Below are positions 22,133 through 29,945 of a stretch of DNA of 64,000 bases, in pieces. The notes beneath the pieces are model-generated. The model worked only from the letters and a program-made list of their open reading frames with translations, had not been told where the DNA came from and did not search any database. The position numbers and the translations under genes were made by a program. The stretch's first letter is position 1. Each line of letters opens with the position of its first letter. The DNA lies in NCBI GenBank assembly GCA_902623175.1, contig CACNSR010000009.1:1-64000 (forward strand), in the 5' to 3' direction. The DNA comes from Halieaceae bacterium. GTDB taxonomy: Bacteria > Pseudomonadota > Gammaproteobacteria > Pseudomonadales > Halieaceae.

Positions 22133-23056
22133 TTACTCGAGCTGGGCGTTCTCTTTTCGGACCTGTTCGAACAATAGCTCTGTTTGATCATCTGATAATC
22201 CAAATTGGTCTTTCAGATCGTCTAGAAGTCTTCGCTCATCATCATCTAGCTCCCCATCAGCTAACGCACGGCGTAGCTCCCCTTCATAGATCACTCTCTT
22301 GCGTGCCATTTGATTGCTAAAAGCGCTTGCAACAATACCTGTAAGCATGGCAACGATGCTGACTCCAAGAAAGGCGGTAAAGATAGAGATGACTTTTCCA
22401 ATAGAAGTGACCGGAGACACATCCCCGTAGCCAACTGTGGTGAGCGTAATCAGTGACCAATACATCGCGTTTGGTATTGAAGAAAATTTATCTGGTTGAT
22501 GCTCACTTTCGGCGTAGAACATTATCGACGAAGTGAGTATCAAGGCAAGCAGAAGGAGGTAAGACGCAGCGGCGAATGATCTGCGCTCTTGCCAGATCGC
22601 ACTGAATAAATCTTCAAGCGCTGTTGAATAGTGCGAGAGTTTAAAGACTCGCATGAGTCTGAGGATTCTCAGCACACGTAAGTCAAGCCCTGGAAGTAAC
22701 ATCTGAAGGTAGAACGGTAGGATCGCTATCAGATCAATAAGTCCATGAAAACTGAGCGCGTATCTGAGACTACCATCACTAATGCCTATTCTTGTCTCAT
22801 ATCGGATTGCTCCATTCGCCCAAAGACGCAGAAAATATTCCACAGAAAATATAGCCACGCTAAGGATTTCAAAGTAATAAAAAAAAAGTTCGTAGCGGTC
22901 AAATATAGAGCTTACCGATTCCATTACCACTGCAAGAACATTGAGCAGCACTAAACTTAGAATCGCGACATCTATCAACTTTCCTTTTAGATCCCCGTCT
23001 TCGCTTTTTTCAAGCAGAACGAGTGTTCGGTATCTAATACCCTCAATTTCTGACAT
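22133..23056 (-). CDS. Voltage-gated K+ channel-like ion transport protein
   Basis: A 307-residue six-helix channel subunit of the inner membrane. Helices fall at about 28-48, 58-78, 95-115, 122-140, 160-180 and 210-240. The fourth segment has a basic series (LDLRVLRILRLMRVFKLS), as in voltage sensors. The selectivity filter TVGYGD is intact in LITLTTVGYGDVSPVT. The C-terminal 60 residues are charged and helical (ADGELDDDERRLLDDLKDQFG) and may form a cytoplasmic tail. It is the first module gene of the island and reads toward the left core. Confidence 0.88.
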   Translation of the reverse strand: MSEIEGIRYRTLVLLEKSEDGDLKGKLIDVAILSLVLLNVLAVVMESVSSIFDRYELFFYYFEILSVAIFSVEYFLRLWANGAIRYETRIGISDGSLRYALSFHGLIDLIAILPFYLQMLLPGLDLRVLRILRLMRVFKLSHYSTALEDLFSAIWQERRSFAAASYLLLLALILTSSIMFYAESEHQPDKFSSIPNAMYWSLITLTTVGYGDVSPVTSIGKVISIFTAFLGVSIVAMLTGIVASAFSNQMARKRVIYEGELRRALADGELDDDERRLLDDLKDQFGLSDDQTELLFEQVRKENAQLE

Positions 23057-23163
23057 CTGGAATTAATCCGTGAGTGTTGGCAAGGCGTTGTTAGTAAAGT
23101 CTGGGCTCGCTTCTAGATGGAAGCAAGTGCTTTCCCCAACCTCAGGAATAATGAAACCTGAAC

Positions 23164-23274
23164 AACGCCTGTCGCTGCTACAGATGATCCTGCTGAGACA
23201 CTTAAAAGCTGGATTTGGAAGAGAGGGGGCTAACCGCCGTTGTGATTGTGATGGCTACCGCCCAGATACATTTT
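23164..23274 (+). repeat. Repeat B copy 2 followed by A repeat copy 1
   Basis: 23164-23214 matches repeat B (ACGCCTGTCGCTG, CAGATGATCCTGCTGAG, CACTTAAAAGC). After a G-run, 23228-23274 is a near-consensus A repeat: TAACCGCC, then TTGTGATTGTGAT, then a TACCGCC block 24 bp from the first, then CAGATACATT. The same B-then-A order returns at 54761-54871. The rest of 23057-23406 shows no gene. Confidence 0.85.
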
Positions 23275-23406
23275 GAGTTAGGACCGAGTATAACCTCACC
23301 AAGCACAGAGTTGCGCCCAAACGTCGTTCAGTAAATTTAAACATTCAGCACTCCAAGAACTTGGCCACTTTGCCAGTTAGTGCTCTAAAGCCCTACTTCT
23401 GTGCTC

Positions 23407-25293
23407 TTACCAAAGGCTGCTATCGTGGCGCCCAGGGATGTATTCAGCGTCTAACAGAGACTTATGGTTTTTTCGGAGACTGTAGCTCACCCCGTCGCCA
23501 GCGCCTGAGGCCTGAACTTTGCATGCTCCATGCTCAAACCAATGGAGAGCGGTTGCAAGCATTTCCTCCTCATAATCGCCAAGCGGGACCGTTAGATCAT
23601 CCCTTGCTGGGCACATCGTAAACCGACCTGTTCCCGCTAATCCCACTCGGTGATAGCCCCCCATATTTTCTCCATTCACTAACTCAAAAGCAGTAAGACG
23701 GAGTGCAACATCGCAGTCTTCTCTCTCCACACCCAAGCTCGCTTTGTGCATGTCCCACCTGCCTTGTCCCACTTGTTTGCCGTATGTGTTGCCGCCCACT
23801 AACACGACCTCGACGTGCGGATGTAAGCCATTTATGACCATTTCACTCGCGGAAGCCGTATAAGCTGAGGTTATAAAGGCGACTCGGATTGGCGAAAAGC
23901 TCTCTGGTAGGGCATGAAAGAAACCCCAATTTGTCACGTCGCTATTAAAGGCCAGTTGCTGATCGTTAGCCCGTAACTTGAAGGATGGCTGATCTTCGGC
24001 TGCGATGCCCGCTACCAAATCCATCAGCGTATCTGCGACTTTGATCAGCCCCCCTCCGTTATAGCGGAGGTCTATTATCAGGTCATTGATCCTTGCTTCC
24101 CGAAACAGTCTCGTTGCGTCAGTCAGCGAGGCATTACCGTCCTCAGGCGTTATCGCTGATCCGGAAAACTGCCGCAAGTGCAAATAACCGATTGGTGGAA
24201 GTCCTTCCTTTTCTATTAAAAGTGGCTCTCCAGCCAGTGCCGGCGGTGAGACTTCTTGCTTTTTTAGAGCGATATCGATGCTCTCTCCGTCGCGGAAAAA
24301 CCGAAACCGCCTTACAAAACCCACCTCCCGTAACCCAAGGAGCTCGGCAGTGTCTGCATTTCGGTCAAGAAGTGCTGATACCGTTTCGAAGCCTTGCCCA
24401 GTATCAATTGCTATAATTTCCATCCCGCGACGCACGCCGGCTAACCACGCGGGGCCATTCTCAAATACGTCGACGATAAAGAGTCTGGTAGAGGTTGATC
24501 GCAGGCGAAATCCAAAGCCAATGTAGGCGCCAGTGCCGTTTCTACTCTCGTCTTCAGTGATCGTGGTGACATACGAAAAGCCACCACGCCCATCCCTGAC
24601 AGTGCTGGCCATTCGAGCCTCTAGATACGCTTGCGCACTCTGAAACGAGCTCTTTTCCACGTCATCTAAATCTGCGTACCACAGGTACCACTTGTTAGTA
24701 ATAGACTCAACGAAATCGATCTGTGCCTGTACACCACAGGCACCATCTAAGCTATCACCAACAGACTCAAAGTCGTCTTCCCCGTCAGAACTGTAGATGT
24801 CCGGCAAGTGATCGCTATCGCTAGTATCTGTCCCATCATGTTGAGTAGCCTCACTAGATGATTCAGAGTTCGACCCTGATACTTCGGACTCTGGGCTGTT
24901 CGTGGAGCCTTGCCCGGACCCGGCGGCACTACAAGTCTTGCTGCTCGAGTCTCTTTCCTCAACCAATCCGCCCCTCCCATCATGTGTCAATACGACCAGC
25001 ACACCGCCCTCGGGGCCTCGGGTTTCACAATACCCACCCGCATAGGTGCCCTCCGCCGAAAAATTGTCTGTGTCACTGTCTATGCCCGCCACATTTTCCT
25101 CAATTGGCGTTTCCGATGGCTCATCGCTAGTAAAACTTAGTGTCGTTGCGCCTCTGGTCTGCAGCGTTTTTAACAAAGCCACGAACAATTCACTTGGGCT
25201 TGCGGATGCATTTGCCGCGGCCAGCACTGATATTGCAAGCATAAGCCTGCAGTATTTGCTTGCTTTCAGGCGTTTATTTATCAATGCATTCAA
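23407..25293 (-). CDS. Exported S41-family (C-terminal processing) peptidase
   Basis: A periplasmic or secreted serine protease of about 628 residues. The frame stays open to 25419, but a TTG at 25293 gives NALINKRLKASKYCRLMLAI as the start of a proper signal peptide ending at ANASA, so I prefer it. A Ser/Asp/Glu-rich low-complexity linker follows (about residues 100-190), then a PDZ-like domain (GAYIGFGFRL to GMEIIAIDTGQ). The S41 catalytic domain has the nucleophile Ser in YTASASEMVINGL and the Lys in GNTYGKQVGQ. Substrates are unknown. Between this gene and A repeat copy 2 at 25679, I see no other gene. Confidence 0.82.
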   Translation of the reverse strand: MNALINKRLKASKYCRLMLAISVLAAANASASPSELFVALLKTLQTRGATTLSFTSDEPSETPIEENVAGIDSDTDNFSAEGTYAGGYCETRGPEGGVLVVLTHDGRGGLVEERDSSSKTCSAAGSGQGSTNSPESEVSGSNSESSSEATQHDGTDTSDSDHLPDIYSSDGEDDFESVGDSLDGACGVQAQIDFVESITNKWYLWYADLDDVEKSSFQSAQAYLEARMASTVRDGRGGFSYVTTITEDESRNGTGAYIGFGFRLRSTSTRLFIVDVFENGPAWLAGVRRGMEIIAIDTGQGFETVSALLDRNADTAELLGLREVGFVRRFRFFRDGESIDIALKKQEVSPPALAGEPLLIEKEGLPPIGYLHLRQFSGSAITPEDGNASLTDATRLFREARINDLIIDLRYNGGGLIKVADTLMDLVAGIAAEDQPSFKLRANDQQLAFNSDVTNWGFFHALPESFSPIRVAFITSAYTASASEMVINGLHPHVEVVLVGGNTYGKQVGQGRWDMHKASLGVEREDCDVALRLTAFELVNGENMGGYHRVGLAGTGRFTMCPARDDLTVPLGDYEEEMLATALHWFEHGACKVQASGAGDGVSYSLRKNHKSLLDAEYIPGRHDSSLW

Positions 25294-25678
25294 ATGAACC
25301 ACCAGCTGGCAGGCGCTGCACTTCGGGCGTCTCCATAATCGTAATGGACTTGCCGCTATTGTGTTGGGGACCGAATGGTTTCGGCAGCGCGTGAACGAGA
25401 GATGTTTTGTTACGAACATAGGAAGGGGCTCGTATTGAACCGTATAGATCTGCTAGGCAATTCGTCGATGGCCAGCAAGTGAATGCCGCTAACGGTTGAT
25501 ATGGCGGAGCACGAGCTGTCCGAAAACCCGTTCAAACGTTCACTTTGGGGATAATGTGGTTGACAATTTTCCCCACACTCCCGCATGTTCGCCTAAGTCA
25601 ATCGTCATTTTTCAACCGATCTGCGCCATGCGGCCTTGCCCTACCACCTGACTAACTACCCCAGTTCGGGAGGGGGGG

Positions 25679-25725
25679 GGCTAACTGCCGTTGTGATTGT
25701 GATGGTTACCGCCCAGGTACATTGG
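25679..25725 (+). repeat. A repeat, copy 2
   Basis: One of the best copies: GGCTAACTGCCG, TTGTGATTGTGATGG, TTACCGCCCAGGTACATT. It follows a run of ten G's, with CCCC at 25659-25662 available to pair with it. It lies 5 bp past the stop of the DUF2269 gene. The upstream 385 bp (25294-25678) hold nothing else I recognise. Confidence 0.85.
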
Positions 25726-25730
25726 GGCGC

Positions 25731-26204
25731 TTAGTAAAGGCCGCTGGAAGGTTTCGCAATCATTAACCAAGTTGCTGCTAACAAAGGGACCGTACTGATT
25801 AGCCCCCAGGTTAGCCAACGACGTGAGAGATTTCGGTATTGATCTCCAACGTCATGGTCACTGAAGGTTGTTGTCAGTCGCGCTTGTCTTACTTGTATCG
25901 GTACCAGCACCAAAAGCCAGATAAGCCCCGCGATTACAAACAGTAACTGACTCCAGAGCAACCAATGTTGCGTTAAGGGCCAGCCCGCGAAAAAAACCAT
26001 GAGATAGCCTCCTCCCATTAGCAGAAGTACACCCCAGAAGGTCATGGACCAATCTGTGTAGGTCACAAGCTTTTGAGCAAATGCGAGCACTACGGGACTG
26101 TTAGTGCGGTCAGCAAAATATTTCCAGATAGCGGTCACAGTAATGTTGCCCATAAGCATGACCACACCAGTTAGGTGAATAAACTTTGCGATTTCATACG
26201 ACAC
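25731..26204 (-). CDS. DUF2269-type integral membrane protein
   Basis: A 157-residue protein with four hydrophobic helices (about 8-28, 50-72, 82-102, 132-150). The N-terminus KFIHLTGVVMLMGNITVTA resembles the conserved H-x-x-G start of DUF2269 and related haem-less CopD-like membrane proteins. No catalytic residues are obvious. It is the only gene in its module, between A repeats at 25679 and 26483. Role unknown. Confidence 0.65.
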   Translation of the reverse strand: MSYEIAKFIHLTGVVMLMGNITVTAIWKYFADRTNSPVVLAFAQKLVTYTDWSMTFWGVLLLMGGGYLMVFFAGWPLTQHWLLWSQLLFVIAGLIWLLVLVPIQVRQARLTTTFSDHDVGDQYRNLSRRWLTWGLISTVPLLAATWLMIAKPSSGLY

Positions 26205-26284
26205 AGAGAAGAAGACCCGAGTAACTCCGGAGAAGTTTAGTCTTCTTAAAGCGGTTTAGGTTTTTGGAAAAAAGAGCGAATTAT

Positions 26285-26529
26285 GGCGCTCGGGGCAGGA
26301 CTCGAAGCGGCACGAACCCAACGGTCGGGGAATTTTAAGTTCCCTTCACTACGGCACAACACAAGACAACCCGCCTAAACACAAGTCAAATGCTCTCCCC
26401 TCCTCAGTCAAGTTGCCTCTAGACGCGCTTATTTTGAATTACGAGCGTTAGCACAGTGTCAGCGGAATACTCTCCTCGGGGAGGTTAACTGCCGTTGTGA
26501 TTGCGAGAGTCACCGCCAAGATACATTAG
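26285..26529 (+). repeat. Partial tRNA-Leu copy L1, arm region, hairpin and A repeat copy 3
   Basis: 26285-26345 matches the minus-strand tRNA-Leu gene from its 3' end to the anticodon arm (GGACTCGAAGCGGCACG, then TTTTAAGTTCCC) with several changes. From there on the tRNA match stops and a different shared arm begins (ACGGCACAACACAAGA, ACACAAGTCAAA, GTGTCAGCGGAATAC). A hairpin CTCC-TCG-GGGAG (26472-26484) leads into the A repeat 26483-26529 (TTAACTGCCGTTGTGATTGC). The remaining 300 bp to the next gene shows no convincing ORF; one frame from 26501 is partly made of the repeat itself. Confidence 0.85.
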
Positions 26530-26824
26530 GGGCTGGAAACGGCGTCGGAGACAGGCGGCGATTTTGGGACTGACCTACAACGTTCGGAGGACGTTGCAAC
26601 CAAATGGGGGGGTATACCTAACTATTTATATGTTGGCTGAAGCGATTAGGAAGTCAGCTAATCCTCGGGCCAACCAAATTGCTGCCGACAGAATAATTAG
26701 ATACGCGACGATAGTTTTCACGATTCATCTACCCTAATTGGGGGCTTAAATTATAGAGTGCCGTCCAGGCTTCTGCTCTCAATCACTGCTAACTACCGAG
26801 ATCAGCCTCGTGCGCTTACACAAG

Positions 26825-27016
26825 TTACTCCCAAGGCAAGATACTGAACTTATCCCAGAAGACGTAGTTGGTAGTAAGGATGAATAACCAAATCGACGCA
26901 GAAACCGCGAGCAGACTTACGGATTGCGCAAGGATCGCTGCTAAAGGGCCGAGAAGGAGGGTTGCAAAACCTATCCAAGCTACAGACGTGCCGATTCTCT
27001 TTTTTAAAACGTCCAT
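26825..27016 (-). CDS. Small two-helix membrane protein, unknown
   Basis: A 63-residue protein with two hydrophobic segments (about 12-30 and 33-52, joined by LAQS) and a WDKFSILPWE tail. I do not recognise the family. It is the only plausible gene between two tRNA-Leu-bearing junctions, its composition is protein-like, and its end is clean, so I keep it as a likely small cargo gene. A wrong call is possible given the length. Confidence 0.45.
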   Translation of the reverse strand: MDVLKKRIGTSVAWIGFATLLLGPLAAILAQSVSLLAVSASIWLFILTTNYVFWDKFSILPWE

Positions 27017-27042
27017 GTAATGAGGTTACCAAATTTCTAATA

Positions 27043-27270
27043 GTGCCTGGCGCCGGACTTGACCGGCAAGGCCTCGATGGCCGGGGGATTTTAAGTTCCC
27101 ATTACTACGGCATAACACAAGATAACCCGCCAAAATACAAGTCAAACAGCCTCTTCTCATGCGTTAGATCGACTCTAGCAATTATTTCGACTTACGAGTG
27201 TCAGTGAGATGCCCCCCCGTGGGGGGCAACTACTGCTTGAATTGTGACGGCTGCTGCACAAATGAATTTG
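27043..27270 (+). repeat. Partial tRNA-Leu copy L2, arm region, hairpin and degenerate A repeat copy 4
   Basis: 27043-27101 corresponds to the tRNA-Leu 3' half (GCCGGACTTGACCGGCA, GGCCGGGGGATTTTAAG). The arm follows with ACTACGGCATAACACAAG, CAAGTCAAAC, TTCGACTTACGAGTGTCAG. A strong hairpin GCCCCCC-CGT-GGGGGGC spans 27211-27227. The A repeat behind it (27225-27270) has drifted but keeps AATTGTGACGG and the spacing. Confidence 0.8.
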
Positions 27271-27288
27271 AAGTCATATGACTCGCTA

Positions 27289-28356
27289 TTAACGCTCAAC
27301 AACCTTGCTGATCATCGCTAGCGGCTCGCCTTCATTCACGGGGGGTGTGCTAATGACGTAGTTCACCACCCCGGCAAAAGGTGCTCGTATCGTTAACAAC
27401 TCGTCGCCAAAAAAGTCCACGAGCACACCCAGAACCGCGTCTTCGGCCACAGAATAGCCGTCTTTGGTAACTGCGCGGAAAATGCCAGATCGTGGGCTCT
27501 TTATAACTTTGTAGTCGCTTAACCAGGTTATTCCTGTGTTTTTCACCTCATCCTCGGCGATCATGTCCAGGTGCCGCAACACATTCCATATCCCTCTCTC
27601 TGCCAGCCCTACCCAGTAAGGAGCGTTGGACCCAGATTTTCCTGTCTCAGTTGTGATGGCTGGGATCCCCCTCTCCAGTGCAGTTTGATCTGTGAACAAT
27701 GAGAGTCCGCTAGCGTCTTGTGGCCCTGTGTCCATAACGATGTGGTCCAAACCAAAGGCTACCGCCAATCCCTCTATTTTGCTGTCAAAGACAGCGTCTC
27801 CGGTCACAGGCATATAGACGTAAGGCCGCAGAGCCTCATTGCCGTCTCCCCCATGCAGATCGACGAGGTAGTTAGCTTGTTCGATTACCTCGGTGGTGAG
27901 GATGTGGGCAATGCGTTGACTGATACTGCCGTCGGGATCGCCGGGGAACATGCGATTCAAGTTTTTACCATCACCGGGGCTATAATAAATCGTGCGACCC
28001 AAGAAAGCGGGCATATTGGCGATGTGTACCAAGATTATGGTGCCGCTCAGAGCTGCAGGATCTACCTGCGTTCTCATTGCTTGTAGAGCGGTTATGGGGG
28101 GATACTCATAGCCGTGAATGCCGGCAATTAGAGCGAGCACCGGTCCATCACTAGCCCCATGCACAATAGTTACGGGTATTTTGCTGCCTTCATCCATACC
28201 CTGGGGCACAATGATGAACCCTGACACCCGTTCACCTCTAGGCACAGTAATCTCTCCTACGGTGAAGTCGTCAGCGCCAACATAGAGATGTATCGCGCTA
28301 AGCAACGAAAACAGAAAAACTTTTCTTAACGCTGTCATGATCTGCTCAACCTTCAT
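27289..28356 (-). CDS. Exported succinylglutamate desuccinylase/aspartoacylase-family hydrolase
   Basis: A 355-residue zinc carboxypeptidase-like enzyme of the AstE/AspA family. A signal peptide fits residues 1-28 (VFLFSLLSAIHLYVGA), so it acts outside the cytoplasm, unlike canonical AstE. Zinc ligands are seen in LIAGIHGYEYPP (HxxE, residues 80-83) and YLVDLHGGDG. The Arg-Asn-like substrate motif is GKNLNRMFPG, and the catalytic Glu is probable in TTETGKSG. The C-terminal RAPFAGVVNYVISTPPVNEG is a lipoyl-like beta-hairpin common in this family. The substrate is an N-acyl amino acid by family inference only. Confidence 0.8.
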   Translation of the reverse strand: MKVEQIMTALRKVFLFSLLSAIHLYVGADDFTVGEITVPRGERVSGFIIVPQGMDEGSKIPVTIVHGASDGPVLALIAGIHGYEYPPITALQAMRTQVDPAALSGTIILVHIANMPAFLGRTIYYSPGDGKNLNRMFPGDPDGSISQRIAHILTTEVIEQANYLVDLHGGDGNEALRPYVYMPVTGDAVFDSKIEGLAVAFGLDHIVMDTGPQDASGLSLFTDQTALERGIPAITTETGKSGSNAPYWVGLAERGIWNVLRHLDMIAEDEVKNTGITWLSDYKVIKSPRSGIFRAVTKDGYSVAEDAVLGVLVDFFGDELLTIRAPFAGVVNYVISTPPVNEGEPLAMISKVVER

Positions 28357-28382
28357 TGCATGTGTTGCTCGAGTCTATAGCG

Positions 28383-28631
28383 GTACCCGGGGCCGGGATT
28401 CAAACCGACGCGACTATAACCATCGGGGATTTTTGAATTCTTCGTCGCTAAGACGCAACTCAGCGTAACTCCGGATAGCTTTGGATCCAAGCCATTATTA
28501 CTTTAGTTGAGGTAAGTGAAGCCGAGTTATTTTTGTTTCTAATTTGTCAGTATTTTGTCAGTGGATTCACCCCCGGAGGGGGGGGGACTAACTACCGCTT
28601 GAGAATGCGATTGATACCACACATACGCATA
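28383..28631 (+). repeat. Partial tRNA-Leu copy L3 (decayed), hairpin and A repeat copy 5
   Basis: 28383-28445 keeps the tRNA-Leu 3' acceptor and T-arm (TACCCGGGGCCGGGATTC) and part of the anticodon arm (GGGGATTTTTGAATTC). Two TGTCAG boxes in tandem, TTGTCAGTATTTTGTCAG, lie at 28545-28562, followed by hairpin CCCCC-GGA-GGGGG at 28570-28582 and a diverged A repeat (28585-28631, ACTAACTACCGCTTG). Between here and the next gene at 28895 I see no other feature. Confidence 0.75.
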
Positions 28632-28894
28632 AGGGCGGTGCAAATTGCTTTTGTCTTCTGGGAGAAAAACTTCAAATATCGCATGCGAAGTAGACGTTAT
28701 ACGTTGGCTCGGACAAGTTACAGGACAAAGCCGCCATTGCTGACGGCATAATCCGGAAAATAGATCAAACCGTACATCTAAAGGCTCGCTTTTGCTGCAG
28801 CTGCGCTTCGGCGATCTCCTCCTTATGGCTAGTAGAAGAGCCATCGGGAGGCACAAGGAAAGACTCTTATTTTTTTCTTTCATCGGAGACGAGT

Positions 28895-29563
28895 ATGAAG
28901 AACTTTAGTTGGCTGGCACTAGCGACCGCCCTATACAACGCTTTGGTTTTCGCTGACACGCAGTCGGTCATATATTTGGAAGCACCCTACCAGTCGAAGG
29001 CGGGGCAAGTGCCAGCCTGCACAGCTTTGCTGGTAAAAGAGGGTAAGCGTAAAGTCACTTTGAAAGATGCCAACAAAAGTTGGCCTAAGACTAAAATAGA
29101 CGCAGAAGCTTTCTCTTCCATTCAAACTCACACGGACCTCAACGCCTGCCTGAACTCTGTAGCGACTTATGCTGGCCGTTTTGATGACACACATGTGTCA
29201 AATTTGTTGCTGGGGAATCTGACCCCTGGAATGCCCTCTGAGTTTGCCTTCATGCTGCTGGGGGCTGCTTCCAACCAATCGATGAACAGTTACATGGATC
29301 CTGTGACAGGTAAGAGCAAAACATATACCTACTATGTTTGGAACAACAGCAAGAAAATGGGAATGTTTGGCGCCGCTCTATCAGTAGCGGGGGCGGCCAC
29401 CGGCTTGGGTGGCGTGGTTGGCTCAGTTGGCGCTGTTCAAGCTGGTGCTGTGGCAATGACAGCCGCCTCAACTGCCTACAGCGTTGAAAGCCTAAAGTCT
29501 TATAAAGCAGTCACTATTGGCGTAGACGAGTCAGGAATGATTCAGAGTTTTAGCTCTAACTGA
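28895..29563 (+). CDS. Secreted protein of unknown function
   Basis: A 222-residue protein with a signal peptide (NFSWLALATALYNALVFA, cleaved near residue 20). An AGG/GAG-like ribosome site (GGAGACGAG) sits just ahead of the ATG. The mature part has two cysteines and a central conserved-looking GNLTPGMPSEFAFMLLG. A glycine/alanine-rich hydrophobic stretch (about 155-190, AALSVAGAATGLGGVVG) could be a glycine-zipper that inserts into a membrane. I do not recognise the family. It is the sole gene in its module. Confidence 0.65.
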   Translation: MKNFSWLALATALYNALVFADTQSVIYLEAPYQSKAGQVPACTALLVKEGKRKVTLKDANKSWPKTKIDAEAFSSIQTHTDLNACLNSVATYAGRFDDTHVSNLLLGNLTPGMPSEFAFMLLGAASNQSMNSYMDPVTGKSKTYTYYVWNNSKKMGMFGAALSVAGAATGLGGVVGSVGAVQAGAVAMTAASTAYSVESLKSYKAVTIGVDESGMIQSFSSN

Positions 29564-29573
29564 CTTGAGCGAG

Positions 29574-29691
29574 GGCTGTCTGCCGTCATAACCATGATGG
29601 TAGCAGCGCAGACACATGAGAGCGCCACTCTTTAGTTAAAGCACGGGGGGCTTGATTGCCCTCGTGGTTTTAACCGCCCAGGTCCATGAGA
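29574..29691 (+). repeat. A repeat, copies 6a and 6b in tandem
   Basis: 29574-29620 is a drifted A repeat (CTGCCGTCATAACC, ATGATGGT, CAGACACATGAG). About 30 bp later 29649-29691 is a second, shortened one (GGCTTGATTGCCC, TTTTAACCGCCCAGG, TCCATGAG). They share the unusual end CATGAG, which suggests one arose from the other. The stretch to the next gene (29692-29945) has no clear ORF. Confidence 0.65.
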
Positions 29692-29945
29692 GGGTGATTC
29701 AGCAACAGGTTTTCTCGACCACCACGTGCCAGCCCGAGGGTTCCTTGTCACCTGCGAACAAGCGATCAGCCTCGCGCACGCTAGTTGTGAGTAGCCCAGC
29801 CCCGCGGCCTGCATCCAGCGCATCCCGGCGCAAGATCTATTTATGACTGATACGGTTATCGCTCTAGTAAATTGCGCGAACCCTTACAAATATGATGACG
29901 TTGCGGCATCCTTGTTTGAAATATTGAGATTTTTTTGTGGTCGCG

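Noticed and set aside
26501-26737. Frames that begin in or cross A repeats (also 35603-35788 and 40643-40885)
   Set aside because: Their translations contain the same VIVMVT-like peptide produced by the repeat DNA itself, and the remainder has no protein character.
28539-28883. A 114-residue minus frame before the secreted protein gene
   Set aside because: It runs through the hairpin and A repeat, and is rich in Arg/Ser/Pro without any family feature.
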